Of a stretch of 64,000 nt of DNA, positions 47,651 to 59,500 are shown piece by piece; position 1 is the stretch's first letter; each line of letters starts with the position of its first letter. The position numbers were made by a program, and so were the translations under genes. The notes beneath the pieces are model-generated. The model ran no database searches. It saw only the letters and a list, made by a program, of their open reading frames with translations, and was not told the DNA's origin. The stretch lies in NCBI GenBank assembly GCA_003116995.1, contig BDSL01000016.1, positions 1,356,719 to 1,420,718 of the forward strand, given 5' to 3'. This DNA comes from Yamagishiella unicocca. Its lineage: Eukaryota; Chlorophyta; Chlorophyceae; Chlamydomonadales; Volvocaceae.

Positions 47651-50509
47651 TCACCAACCACGATAGATACCAGAGCCACCCGGTGCTCGCGTTGGACTGG
47701 CGTGGGGAGCACCGTAAGTGCCGCCGCTGCTGCTGCTGTACGCGGCCGGGCTCGTCGCAAGCAGCATGGCGAACGCGCCCCGACCTGCCGCGCCCTGGCG
47801 ACCAGCGGCCATGCTGATGCTGCCCGCGAGAGGGTTGTTGCTCATCCGCACACGCTGGGCGGCAGCCGGACCCGGGGGCGGGCCCGGGACATTGATCGTG
47901 CAAAATTCATCTTGCGCGGCTGAGGCGTGCCCTGCGTTGTTCCGCGTCGGCTCAGGTTGGCTGCTCTCGCCGCCGCTGCTGACCTCGCCCGGCAGCGCCT
48001 GGGTCGCGTAGCTCTGGTACCTGGCCTGGAGGCGCGGTGGCGAGGCCGTAGCCCAGTCCAGGGCCCGCCGCGGCCCCGCCGTTGCTGTCGCCTCCGCAGT
48101 CGGCCCCATTGTGGATGGCGGCTGAATGTAGTGCGGGCGCCAGGGGGCAGGCTCCCAGATCCAAGCCTCTCCCCGGATGGTTTGCGGGCTGCCGCGTCCG
48201 TACAGTCCTTGGCCGTGCGCGCCCGCCATCCAAAGACCCGGCTGGCGTTGGATGCCGGCCGCGAGGCCCGGTGGGTATGGCGGTGGCGACAACACGACTG
48301 GCGCCGCATTGGCCAGCCGCTGGGAGCTGTAGGGGGCCTGCTGCTGCTGCTGGTGGTGGTGCGCTGCGGCAGATGTGGGACGGACGCGGGGCTTGCCCCG
48401 CGAGATAAGGCCCACGCCCAGCAGCGCGAAGAGTCCCACCAGCAGGAGGCCGCCAACTGCGACACCCGCTACGGCGCCGGCGGCGGCGGCACCGCACAAG
48501 CTGCCGAACTGCAAGCTACTGTCGCAGCTCGGTGGCGGCGGCGGAGGTGCGGATGCCGCCGGGGTGGTGCTGCCCCCAGCAGGGGGGCTGTCGGTGGGGA
48601 CGCCACTGGGCGAGTCCGCCAGGACAGACACCTGGGGGAGGAGAAAAACGCCCATGGTGGAGCCCAGTTTACGTGTGTTGCGTGGGTCTCGCTTGCAGAG
48701 CGTGCGCGCGAGCTTGACATGCGAGCTGACTTGGACGTGGCGTCGTTTCGCCTTTTTATGCAAGTAAGAGCCACAGCCACTGAGACGCGGAACACGACGC
48801 CGGCAGGGCTAGCTTACGCCGGGTGCAAGCAGGGAAAGGCAACCCTGGCGATCTAGGGAACCGACGCAATGATACATTGGGTTAGCTATCCCCGCACGGC
48901 TCGTAGCCACTACTACCTCACAACCGACCCCACCTTGTCTGCGGGCAGACCTAAAGCTGTTGCAACGCTCTGCGCTACTCTGTCGTTGTTGACCACCAGG
49001 GGGGGGCTGGGCACGGTCCCTGCGCAAGGTGGCGGCCGGTGCGGAGGACGGGCGGTTGAGTGTATTGTTACCGCAGGGGCGGATCGGAACCAGCTCCAAG
49101 TGTGGAATGCGCCTCAAACCTTGCTGTCGCCGCCGTACCTGTCGATGTGGAGGATGTGTTGCTGTTGGTCACCAGGATGCTCAGGAGGCTCGAGACGGAG
49201 AGGTCCGAGTAGGAGGTGGGCGCGGGGAGGGGGGCCAAACCCGGAACTGTCACCTGAAGGCAAATAAGGACATTAGGCGTTAGGCGGGCGGCATTCGGGG
49301 TGTCGGTTTTACGGGTACATGGCTGGAGACACCAGCTGCGATGTAGGAAGGCGCACGACGGGGTTCTTGACGCTCGGGCGCTTTGGGTGGGTGGTGGGAA
49401 AGGCCCACCCTGTCGTCGTCGCACATTGCTGTAACAGCCATGCATTGCCCATTGAGTGAAGTTAAGTGATCACGTTCGATGTTTGCAATGCCTGGCGGGG
49501 AATACGACAACTTGAGGACTGACCTGCTGCGACATGATGGATTGCGTCAAAGTCCCCTGCGGTCAGCGACGATTTGTTTGGGGGAAGTAGCGGGTTGAGG
49601 TGCATGGAAGCGGGAGTGAGGATGGCCCGCTCGCCAGGAGGAATGAATTCATTCATTCCCCTGTGCTTGTCAGCTCAACCTGCTTTGTTTGTGCCTGGTC
49701 CAGAGACGAGCTCTTCCTGCAAGCATGCATACGTGTTTGTGTCAACAGCAACGTACCTGCTCAGCGGTGCTGTTGAAGATGAACGCAGCTGACGTGTATG
49801 CCGCACAGCTGGTGTCTGCCACGACCGCTGCCAACGCGGTCGCCGGCAGCGATGGAAACACTGGTGCAGCGCTGCCCGCGGTGCTTGCGTTTAGGCATGC
49901 CACAGTCAGGCGGCTGTGAGGACGTTGGCCATTTAGGGCTCGTCAGACAGAGAAAACTATCAAGCTGGCGGTGCTTTGGATATTTCGGAGGGAGCAAACA
50001 ACGGTGAGTGATGTTCAGCGCGAATGAGCGCGCCACAACTGCTTGGGCTGCTGTTCACATGAAGCAAACATGGCGTGGTGCATACACATGGGCACCTGGA
50101 GGTAGTCGCCCGGCCGTACGACATGTCAAGCAAGCAAACAAGCACCCTGCCGGAACACTCCCCCACCTGCAGTCCTGCAGCAGCATCTGCGCGCAAATGC
50201 TCCTGGTCATGGCGGAGACGACCGTGGGCGTGCATGCGACGCAAGTGCCTTTCACCCCCGCTCCCGCCGGCGGTGGAGAGGCCAGAAATGGCGGAGAGGC
50301 GGCGGGCGCCTGCGAGAGCCTCCTGACTGCGGACATGCCTCCCGCACTGCTGCCACTGGCACCAGTCAAACGGTATACCGTGGCTAAGTACGATGTTACG
50401 ATGCTGGTCGTCACGGCTGCATCGCTTGTCGACAGGCCTACGACGATGCTGACGGATACCGCCTGCATCACGGAGGCGACCGAGGGGAGTGCTTGCTTAC
50501 TAATGGGCA
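47651..50509 (-). other. C-terminal globular domain, membrane helix and tail of the PPSP protein
   Basis: Spliced in phase, the exons give an outside domain with [76 protein letters not shown] + [11 protein letters not shown] + VTVPGLAPL, and [20 protein letters not shown] + DKVSVLADS. The alternation of VSV strands and S-V-A-T-A-L-G type helices resembles SEA-like or autoproteolytic-type domains seen in many chlamydomonad surface proteins; that reading is tentative. A short PPPPPP linker follows, then a helix ([20 protein letters not shown]), then SRGKPRVR as a stop-transfer signal. The tail is about 230 residues, disordered, rich in Pro, Ser, Ala, Gln and Tyr. Type I topology follows. Confidence 0.7.
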
Positions 50510-53500
50510 CTGACAAAAAGGGTCGTGAACTGGGCTGCTCGCCGGGCTTGGAAAGCACGCCTATTACAGCACATAGGTGAGCGATTGCAATAGAAGGTCA
50601 GCGCCTGGGATCAGCAGGTCTCACCAGGAGACGCGGGGTGGAGGGGCGTCCAGGAACCCATGCGTACAAAACAGATCCCGACCCAGCTGGGATTGTCTGT
50701 GTTGCGGGAGGTGGAGGCGCCGGCGAGGGCGGAGCTGGACTGGGCGGCGCAGGTACTGGTGGCCGGGGCAAGGGCGGGGATGGACGGGGCGGCGCAGGTA
50801 CTGGTGGCCGGGATGGGGGCGGAGATGGACCGGGCGGCTCAGGGGATGGCCCGTCCATTAAGGGAGAACCGGGGCTGGGCGCATCAGGTGGACGCGGCTC
50901 TGGGCTGGGCGGACTCAGCGGAGATGGCTCGGGTGAAGATGGCTCTGGGCTCGGTGGCTCTGGTGGCAGCGAGCTTGGTGAGGGAGCCGATTGACCAGGT
51001 GGCAGAAGCGAAGGCATATCCGAAGATGGCGATGATGGGTTGGGTATAATGGGCCCTGGAAACTGCGGTGCCGGTTCTAATGGTCTTGAAGGCATAGGGA
51101 AGGGCTCCTGTAGAGGAGGTTGCTGTGGCGTTGGAAATATTGGGCCTGGGGACGAGGGGTTTGGCGGCTGCGGCGAAGTAGGAGTTGTTGAGCTTGCAGG
51201 ACTAGGCACCGTCGGTTGCGATGAAGGAGGTGGTGTTTGGATTTGAGGCACAGGCACTTGCGGCATAGGCAAAGGAGGAGTTGGGCTTGGCGGCACAGGC
51301 ATTGGCTGCGGAGGTGACGGAAAAGTTGGACTTGGCGGCACAGGCGTTAGCGGCGGAGGTGAAGAAGGAGTTGGGCTTGGTGGCACAGGCATTGGCTGCA
51401 GAGGTGGAGGAGGAGTTGGGCTTGGCGGCACAGGCGCTGGCTGCAGAAGTTGAGGAGGAGTCGGGCTTGGCGGCACAGGCTTTGGCTGCAGAGGTGGAGG
51501 AGTTGGGCTTGGCGGCACAGGCGTTGGCGGCGGAGGTGAAGAAGGAGTTGGGCTTGGCGGCACAGGCGTTGGCGGCGGAGGTGAAGAAGGAGTTGGGCTT
51601 GGCGGCACCGGCATTGGCTGCAGAGGTGGAGGAGGAGTTGGGCTTGGCGGCACAGGCGTTGGCAGCGGAGATGAAGAAAGAGTTGGGCTTGGCGGCACCG
51701 GCATTGGCTGCAGAGGTGGAGGAGGAGTTGGGCTTGGCGGCACCGGCATTGGCTGCAGAGGTGAAGGAGGAGTTGGGCTTGGCGGCACCGGCACTGGTGG
51801 CGGAGGAGTAGGGCTTGGCGGCACCGGCATTGGCTGCAGAGGTGGAAGAGGGGTTGGGCTTGGCGGCACAGGCGCTGGCTGCAGAAGTGGAGGAGGAGTC
51901 GGGCTTGGCGGCACAGGCATTGGCTGCAGAGGTGAAGGAGTTGGGCTTGGCGGCACAGGTGTTGGCGGCGGAGATGAAGAAGGAGTTGGGCTTGGCGGCA
52001 CAGGCATAGGCTGCATAGGTGGAGTAGGAGTTGGGCTTGGCGGCACCGGCGCTGGCTGCAGAAGTGGAGGAGGAGTTGGGCTTGGCGGCACCGGCATTGG
52101 CTGCAGAGGTGACGGAGGAGTTGGGCTTGGCGGCACACGCACTGGTGGCATAGGTGACGGAGGAGTAGGGCTTGGCGGCACCGGCATTGGCTGCAGAAGT
52201 GGAGGAGGGTTTGGGCTTGGGGGAACAGGCACTGGCGGCGGAGGTAAAGAAGGAGTTGGGCTTGGCGGCACAGGCGATGGCTTCGAAGGTAAAGAAGGAG
52301 TTGGGCTTGAAGGCACAGGTGTAGGCGACAGAGGTGAAGAAGAAGTTGGGCTTGAAGGCACAGGCGTTGGCGGCAGAGGTGATGGAGAAGTTGAGCTTGA
52401 AAGCACAGGTGTTGGCGACAGAGGTGATGGAGGAGTAGGGCTTGAAGGCACAGGCATTGGCGGCTTCGGGGAGGACGGCACTGGGCTTGGCGGCTCCGGC
52501 GATGGTTGCTGCGGGGAAGGCGGTGCTGGACTAGGCGGCTCCGGCGATGGCGGCTGCGGTGATGGCGGTGCTGGGCTGGGCGGCTCCGGCGATGGTTGCT
52601 GCGGGGAGGGCGGCGCTGGACTGGGCGGCTCCGGCGATGGCGGCTGCGGGTAGGACGGCACTGGAGTAGGCGGCTCCGGCGATGGCGGCTGGGGAGACGG
52701 CGCCAGTGGGCTGGGCGGCTCCAGCGATGGTTGCTGCGGGGAAGGCGGTGCTGGACTAGTCGGCTCCGGCGATGGTTGCTGCGGGGAAGGCGGTGCTGGA
52801 CTAGGCGGCTCCGGCGATGGTTGCTGCGGGGAAGGCGGTGCTGGACTAGGCGGCTCCGGCGATGGTTGCTGCGGGGAAGGCGGTGCTGGGCTGGGCGGTT
52901 CCGGCGATGGCGGCTTCGGGGATGGCGTTGCCGGGCTTGGCGGCTCCGGTGAGGGCGGTGCTGGGCTTGGCGGCTCCGGTGATGGCCGCTGCGGTGAGGG
53001 CGGTGCTGGACTAGGCGGCTCCGGCGATGGCGGCTGCGGGTAGGACGGCACTTGGCTTGGCGGCTCCGGTGATTGCGGCTGCGGGGACAGCGGCACTGGG
53101 CTGGGCGGCTCCGGCGATGGCGGCTGCGGAGAGGGCGGCACTGGGCTGGGCGGCTCCGGTGATTGCGGCTGCGGAAATGGCGGCACTGGGCTGGCCGGCT
53201 CCGGCGATGGCGGCTGCGGGGAAGGCGGCCCTGGACTAGGCGGATCCGGCAATGGCGGATGCGGGGAAGGCGGTGCTGGACTAGGCGGCTCCGGTGATGG
53301 CGGCTGCGGGTAGGACGGCACTGGACTAGGCGGCTCCGGCGATGGTTGCTGTGGGGAAGGCGGCGCTGGACTAGGCGGCTCCGGTGATGGCGGCTGCGGA
53401 GACGGCGCCACTGGGCTGGGCGGCTCCGGCGATGGCGGCTGCGGGGAAGGCGGTGCTCGGCTGGGCGGCTCCGGCGATGGCGGCTTCGGGTAGGACGGCA

Positions 53501-56500
53501 CTAGGCTGGGCGGCTCCGGCGATGGTTGCTGCGGGGAAGGCGGTGCTGGGCTGGGCGGCTCCGGCGATGGCGGCTGCGGTGAGGGCGGTGCTGGACTAGG
53601 CTGCTCCGGCGATGGCGGCTGCGGGTAGGACGGCACTGGGCTGGGCGGCTCCGGCGATTGCGGCTGCGGGGAGGGCGGCGCTGGACTAGGCGGCTCCGGC
53701 GATGGCAGCTGCGGGGAAGGCGGTGCTGGGCTGGGCGGCTCCAGCGATGGCGGCTTCGGGGATGGCGGTGCTCGACTAGGCGGCTCCGGTGATGGCGGCT
53801 GCGGTGAGGGCGGTGCTGGGCTGGGCGGCTCCGGCGATGGCGGCTGCGGGTAGGACGGCACTGGGCTGGGCGGCTCCGGCGATGGTTGCTGCGGGGAAGG
53901 CGGTGCTGGGCTGGGCGGCTCCGGCGATTGCGGCTGCGGTGAGGGCGGTGCTGGGCTGGGCGGCTCCGACGATTGCGGCTGCGGGGAGGGCGGTGCTGGA
54001 CTAGGCGGCTTCGGCGATGGCGGCTGCGGAGACGGCGCCACTGGGCTGGGCGGCTCCGGCGATGGCGGCTGCGGGGAAGGCGGTGCTGGGCTTGGCGGCT
54101 CCGGCGATGGCCGCTGCGGTGAGGGCGGTGCTGGACTAGGCGGCTCCGGCGATGGCGGCTGCGGGTAGGACGGCACTAGGCTTGGCGGCTCCGGTGATTG
54201 CGGCTGCGGGGACAGCGGCACTGGGCTGGGCGGCTCCGGCGATGGCGGCTGCGGGGAGTGCGGTGCTGGACTAGGCGGCTCCGGCGATGGCGGCTGGGGA
54301 GACGGCGCCAGTGGGCTTGGCGGCTCCGGCGATGGCAGCTGCGGGGAAGGCGGTGCTGGACTTGGCGGCTCCGACGATGGTTGCTTAGGGTTGGACGGCA
54401 CTCGGCTTGGCGGCTCCGGTGATTGCGGCTGCGGGGAGGGCGGAAATGGGCTAAGCGGCGCCGGCGATGGCGGCTGCGGGGAGGGCGGTGATAGGCTGGG
54501 CGGCTCCGGCGATGGCGGCTGTGGTGATGGCGGTGCTGGGCTGGGCGGCTCCGGCGATGGCGGCTTCGGGGAGGGCGGCAATGGGCTAAGCGGCTCCGGC
54601 GATGGCGGCTGCGGTGAGGGCGGTGCTGGGCTAGGCGGCTCCGGCGATGGCGGCTGCGGTGACGGCGGTGCTGGGCTGGGCGGCTCCGGCAATGGCGGCT
54701 TCGGGGAGGGCGGCAATGGGCTTGGCGGCTCCGGTGAGGGCGGCTTCGGGGAGGGCGGCGTTGGGCTTGGCGGCTCCGGTGAGGGCGGCTGCGGTGAGGG
54801 CGGTGCTGGGCTAGGCGGCTCCGGCGATGGCGGCTGCGGTGACGGCGGTGCTGGGCTGGGCGGCTCCGGCGATGGCGGCTTCGGGGAGGGCGGCAATGGG
54901 CTAAGCGGCTCCGGCGATGGCGGCTGTGGTGATGGCGGTGCTGGGCTGGGCGGCTCCGGTGATGGCGGCTGCGGTGAGGGCGGTGCTGGACTGGGCGGCT
55001 CCGGCGATGGCGGCTGCGGGGAGGGCGGTGCTGGACTAGGCGGCTCCGGCGATGGCGGCTGCGGGTAGGACGGCACTTGGTTTGGCGGCTCCGGTGATTG
55101 CGGCTGCGGGGAGGGCGGCGCTGGACTAGGCGGCTCCGGCGATGGCAGCTGCGGGGAAGGCGGTGCTGGGCTGCGCGGCTCCAGCGATGGCGGCTTCGGG
55201 GATGGCGGTGCTCGACTAGGCGGCTCCGGTGATGGCGGCTGCGGTGAGGGCGGTGCTGGGCTGGGCGGCTCCGGCGATGGCGGCTGCGGGTAGGACGGCA
55301 CTGGGCTGGGCGGCTCCGGCGATGGTTGCTGCGGGGAAGGCGGTGCTGGGCTGGGCGGCTCCGGCGATGGCGGCTGCGGTGAGGGCGGTGCTGGACTAGG
55401 CGGCTCCGGCGATGGCGGCTGCGGTGACGGCGGTGCTGGGCTTGGCGGCTCCGGCGATGGCGGCTGCGGTGAGGGCGGTGCTGGACTAGGCGGCTCCGGC
55501 GATGGCGGCTGTGGTGATGGCGGTGCTGGGCTGGGCGGCTCCGGTGATGGCGGCTGCGGTGAGGGCGGTGCTGGACTGGGCGGCTCCGGCGATGGCGGCG
55601 GCGGGGAGGGCGGTGCTGGGCTGGGCGGCCCCGGCAATGGCGGCGGTGGGGAGGGCGGTGCTGGACTAGGCGGCTCCGGCGATGGCAGCTGCGGGGAAGG
55701 CGGTGCTGGGCTTGGCGGCTCCAGCGATGGCGGCTTCGGGGATGGCGGTGCTGGGCTGGGCGGCTCCGGTGATGGCCGCTGCGGTGAGGGCGGTGTTGGA
55801 ATAGGCGGCTCCGGCGATGGCGGCTGCGGGTAGGACGGCACTTGGCTTGGCGGCTCCGGTGATTGCGGCTGCGGGGACAGCGGCACTGGGCTGGGCGGCT
55901 CCGGCGATGGCGGGTGCGGTGAGGGCGGTGCTGGGCTAGGCGGCTCCGGCGATGGCGGGTGCGGTGAGGGCGGTGCTGGGCTGGGCGGCTCCGGCGATGG
56001 CGGCTGCGGGGAGGGCGGTGCTGGGCTGGGCGGCTCCGGCGATGGTTGCTGCGGGGAGGGCGGTGCTGGGCTGGGCGGCTCCGGTGATGGCGGCTGCGGG
56101 GATGGCGGTGCTCGACTAGGCGGCTTCGGTGATGGCGGCTGCGGTGACGGCGGTGCTGGGCTGGGCGGCTCCGGCGATGGCGGCTTCGGGGAGGGCGGCA
56201 ATGGGCTAAGCGGCTCCGGCGATGGCGGCTGCGGTGAGGGCGGTGCTGGGCTAGGCGGCTCCGGCGATGGCGGCTGCGGTGACGGCGGTGCTGGGCTGGG
56301 CGGCTCCGGCAATGGCGGCTTCGGGGAGGGCGGCAATGGGCTTGGCGGCTCCGGTGAGGGCGGCTTCGGGGAGGGCGGCGTTGGGCTTGGCGGCTCCGGT
56401 GAGGGCGGCTGCGGTGAGGGCGGTGCTGGGCTAGGCGGCTCCGGCGATGGCGGCTGCGGTGACGGCGGTGCTGGGCTGGGCGGCTCCGGCGATGGCGGCT

Positions 56501-59500
56501 TCGGGGAGGGCGGCAATGGGCTAAGCGGCTCCGGCGATGGCGGCTGTGGTGATGGCGGTGCTGGGCTGGGCGGCTCCGGCGATGGCGGCTTCGGGGAGGG
56601 CGGCAATGGGCTAAGCGGCTCCGGCGATGGCGGCTGCGGGGAGGGCGGTGCTGGACTCGGCGGCTCCAGCGATGGCGGCTGTGGTGAGGGCGGTGATGGG
56701 CTGGGCGGCTCCGGCGATGGCGGCTGTGGTGATGGCGGTGCAGGGCTGGGCGGCTCCGGTGATGGCGGCTGCGGTGAGGGCGGTGCTGAGCTGGGCGGCT
56801 CCGGCGATGGCGGCTGCGGTGAGGGCGGTGCTAGGCTGGGCGGCCCCGGCGATGGCGGCTGCGGTGAGGGCGGTGCTGGACTAGGCGGCTCCGGCGATGT
56901 CGGCTGCGGTGAGGGCGGTGTTGGACTAGGATGCTCCGGCGATGGCGGCTGCGGGGAGGGCGGCGCTGGGCTTGGCGGCTCCGGTGAGGGCGCCTGCGGT
57001 GAGGGCGGTGCTGGGCTAGGCGTCTCCGGCGATGGCGGCTGCGGTGAGGGCGGTGCTGGACTGGGCGGCTCCGGCGATGAAAGCTGCGGGGAGGGCGGTG
57101 CTGGGCTGGCCGGCTCCGGCGATGGCGGCTGCGGTGAGGGCGGTGCTGGGCTAGGCGGCTCCGGCGATGTCGGCTGCGGAGAGGGCGGTGCTGGACTAGG
57201 CGGCTCTGGTGATGGCGGCTGCGGGGATGGCGGTGCTGGGCTGGGCGGCTCCGGCGATGGTTGCTGCGGGGAGGGCGGTGCTGGGCTGGGCGGCTCCGGT
57301 GATGGCGGCTGCGGGGAGGGCGGTGCTGGACTAGGCGGCTCCAGCGATGGTTGCTGCGGGGAGGGCGGTGCTGGGCTGGGCGGCTCCGGTGATGGCGGCT
57401 TCGGGTAGGGCGTTGCTGGACTAGGCGGCTCCGGCGATGGCGGCTGCGGGGAGGGCGGTGCTGGGCTGGGCGGCTCCGGCGATGGTTGCTGCGGGGAGGG
57501 CGGTGCTGGGCTGGGCGGCTCCGGCGATGGCGGCAGGGGGGAGGGCGGTGCTGGGCTGGGCGGCTCCGGCTTTGGCTGGGCTGGGCGGCTCCGGCGATGG
57601 CGGCTGCGGTGAGGGCGGTGCTGGGCTGGGCGGCTCCGGCGATGGCGGCTGCGGTGAGGGCGGTGCTGGACTAGGCGGCTCCGGCGATGGCGGCTGCGGT
57701 GAGGGCGGTGCTGGACTAGGATGCTCCGGCGATGGCGGCTTCGGGGAGGGCGTTGCTGGACTAGGCGGCTCCGGCGATGGCGGCTGCGGGGAGGGCGGTG
57801 CTGGGCTGGGCGGCTCCGGCGATGGTTGCTGCGGGGAGGGCGGTGCTGGGCTGGGCGGCTCCGGCGATGGCGGCTTCGGGGAGGGCGGCAATGGGCTAAG
57901 CGGCTCCGGCGATGGCGGCTGCGGTGAGGGCGGTGCTGGGCTAGGCGGCTCCGGCGATGGCGGCTGCGGTGACGGCGGTGCTGGGCTGGGCGGCTCCGGC
58001 GATGGCGGCTTCGAGGAGGGCGGCAATGGGCTAAGCGGCTCCGGCGATGGCGGCTGTGGTGATGGCGGTGCTGGGCTGGGCGGCTCCGGTGATGGCGGCT
58101 GCGGTGAGGGCGGTGCTGGACTGGGCGGCTCCGGCGATGGCGGCGGCGGGGAGGGCGGTGCTGGGCTGGGCGGCCCCGGCAATGGCGGCGGTGGGGAGGG
58201 CGGTGCTGGACTAGACGGCTCCGGCGATGGCGGCTGCGGTGAGGGCGGTGATGGGCTAAGCGGCTCCGGCGATGGCGGCTGCGGTGAGGGCGGTGCTGGG
58301 CTGGGCGGCTCCGGCGATGGCGGCTTCGGGGAGGGCGGCAATGGGCTAAGCGGCTCCGGCGATGGCGGCTGCGGGGAGGGCGGTGCTGGACTCGGCGGCT
58401 CCAGCGATGGCGGCTGTGGTGAGGGCGGTGATATGCTGGGCGGCTCCGGCGATGGCGGCTGTGGTGATGGCGGTGCAGGGCTGGGCGGCTCCGGTGATGG
58501 CGGCTGCGGTGAGGGCGGTGCTGAGCTGGGCGGCTCCGGCGATGGCGGCTGCGGTGAGGGCGGTGCTAGGCTGGGCGGCCCCGGCGATGGCGGCTGCGGT
58601 GAGGGCGGTGCTGGACTAGGCGGCTCCGGCGATGGCGGCTGCGGTGAGGGCGGTGCTGGACTAGGATGCTCCGGCGATGGCGGCTGCGGGGAGGGCGGCG
58701 CTGGTCTTGGCGGCTCCGGTGAGGGCGCCTGCGGTGAGGGCGGTGCTGGGCTAGGCGTCTCCGGCGATGGCGGCTGCGGTGAGGGCGGTGCTGGACTGGG
58801 CGGCTCCGGCGATGAAAGCTGCGGGGAGGGCGGTGCTGGGCTGGGCGGCTCCGGCGATGGCGGCTGCGGTGAGGGCGGTGCTGGGCTAGGCGGCTCCGGC
58901 GATGTCGGCTGCGGAGAGGGCGGTGCTGGACTAGGCGGCTCTGGTGATGGCGGCTGCGGGGATGGCGGTGCTGGGCTGGGCGGCTCCGGCGATGGTTGCT
59001 GCGGGGAGGGCGGTGCTGGGCTGGGCGGCTCCGGTGATGGCGGCTGCGGGGAGGGCGGTGCTGGACTAGGCGGCTCCAGCGATGGTTGCTGCGGGGAGGG
59101 CGGTGCTGGGCTGGGCGGCTCCGGTGATGGCGGCTTCGGGGAGGGCGTTGCTGGACTAGGCGGCTCCGGCGATGGCGGCTGCGGGGAGGGCGGTGCTGGG
59201 CTGGGCGGCTCCGGCGATGGTTGCTGCGGGGAGGGCGGTGCTGGGCTGGGCGGCTCCGGCGATGGCGGCAGGGGGGAGGGCGGTGCTGGGCTGGGCGGCT
59301 CCGGCTTTGGCGGCTGCGGGGATGGCGGTGCTGGGCTGGGCGGCTCCGGCGATGGCGGCTGCGGTGAGGGCGGTGCTGGGCTGGGCGGCTCCGGCGATGG
59401 CGGCTGCGGTGAGGGCGGTGCTGGACTAGGCGGCTCCGGCGATGGCGGCTGCGGTGAGGGCGGTGCTGGACTAGGATGCTCCGGCGATGGCGGCTGCGGG

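Noticed and set aside
50640..55068. Several + strand ORFs rich in Gly/Ala or Arg/Trp
   Set aside because: Shadow frames of the same 45-bp array, with no conserved domain or splice context.
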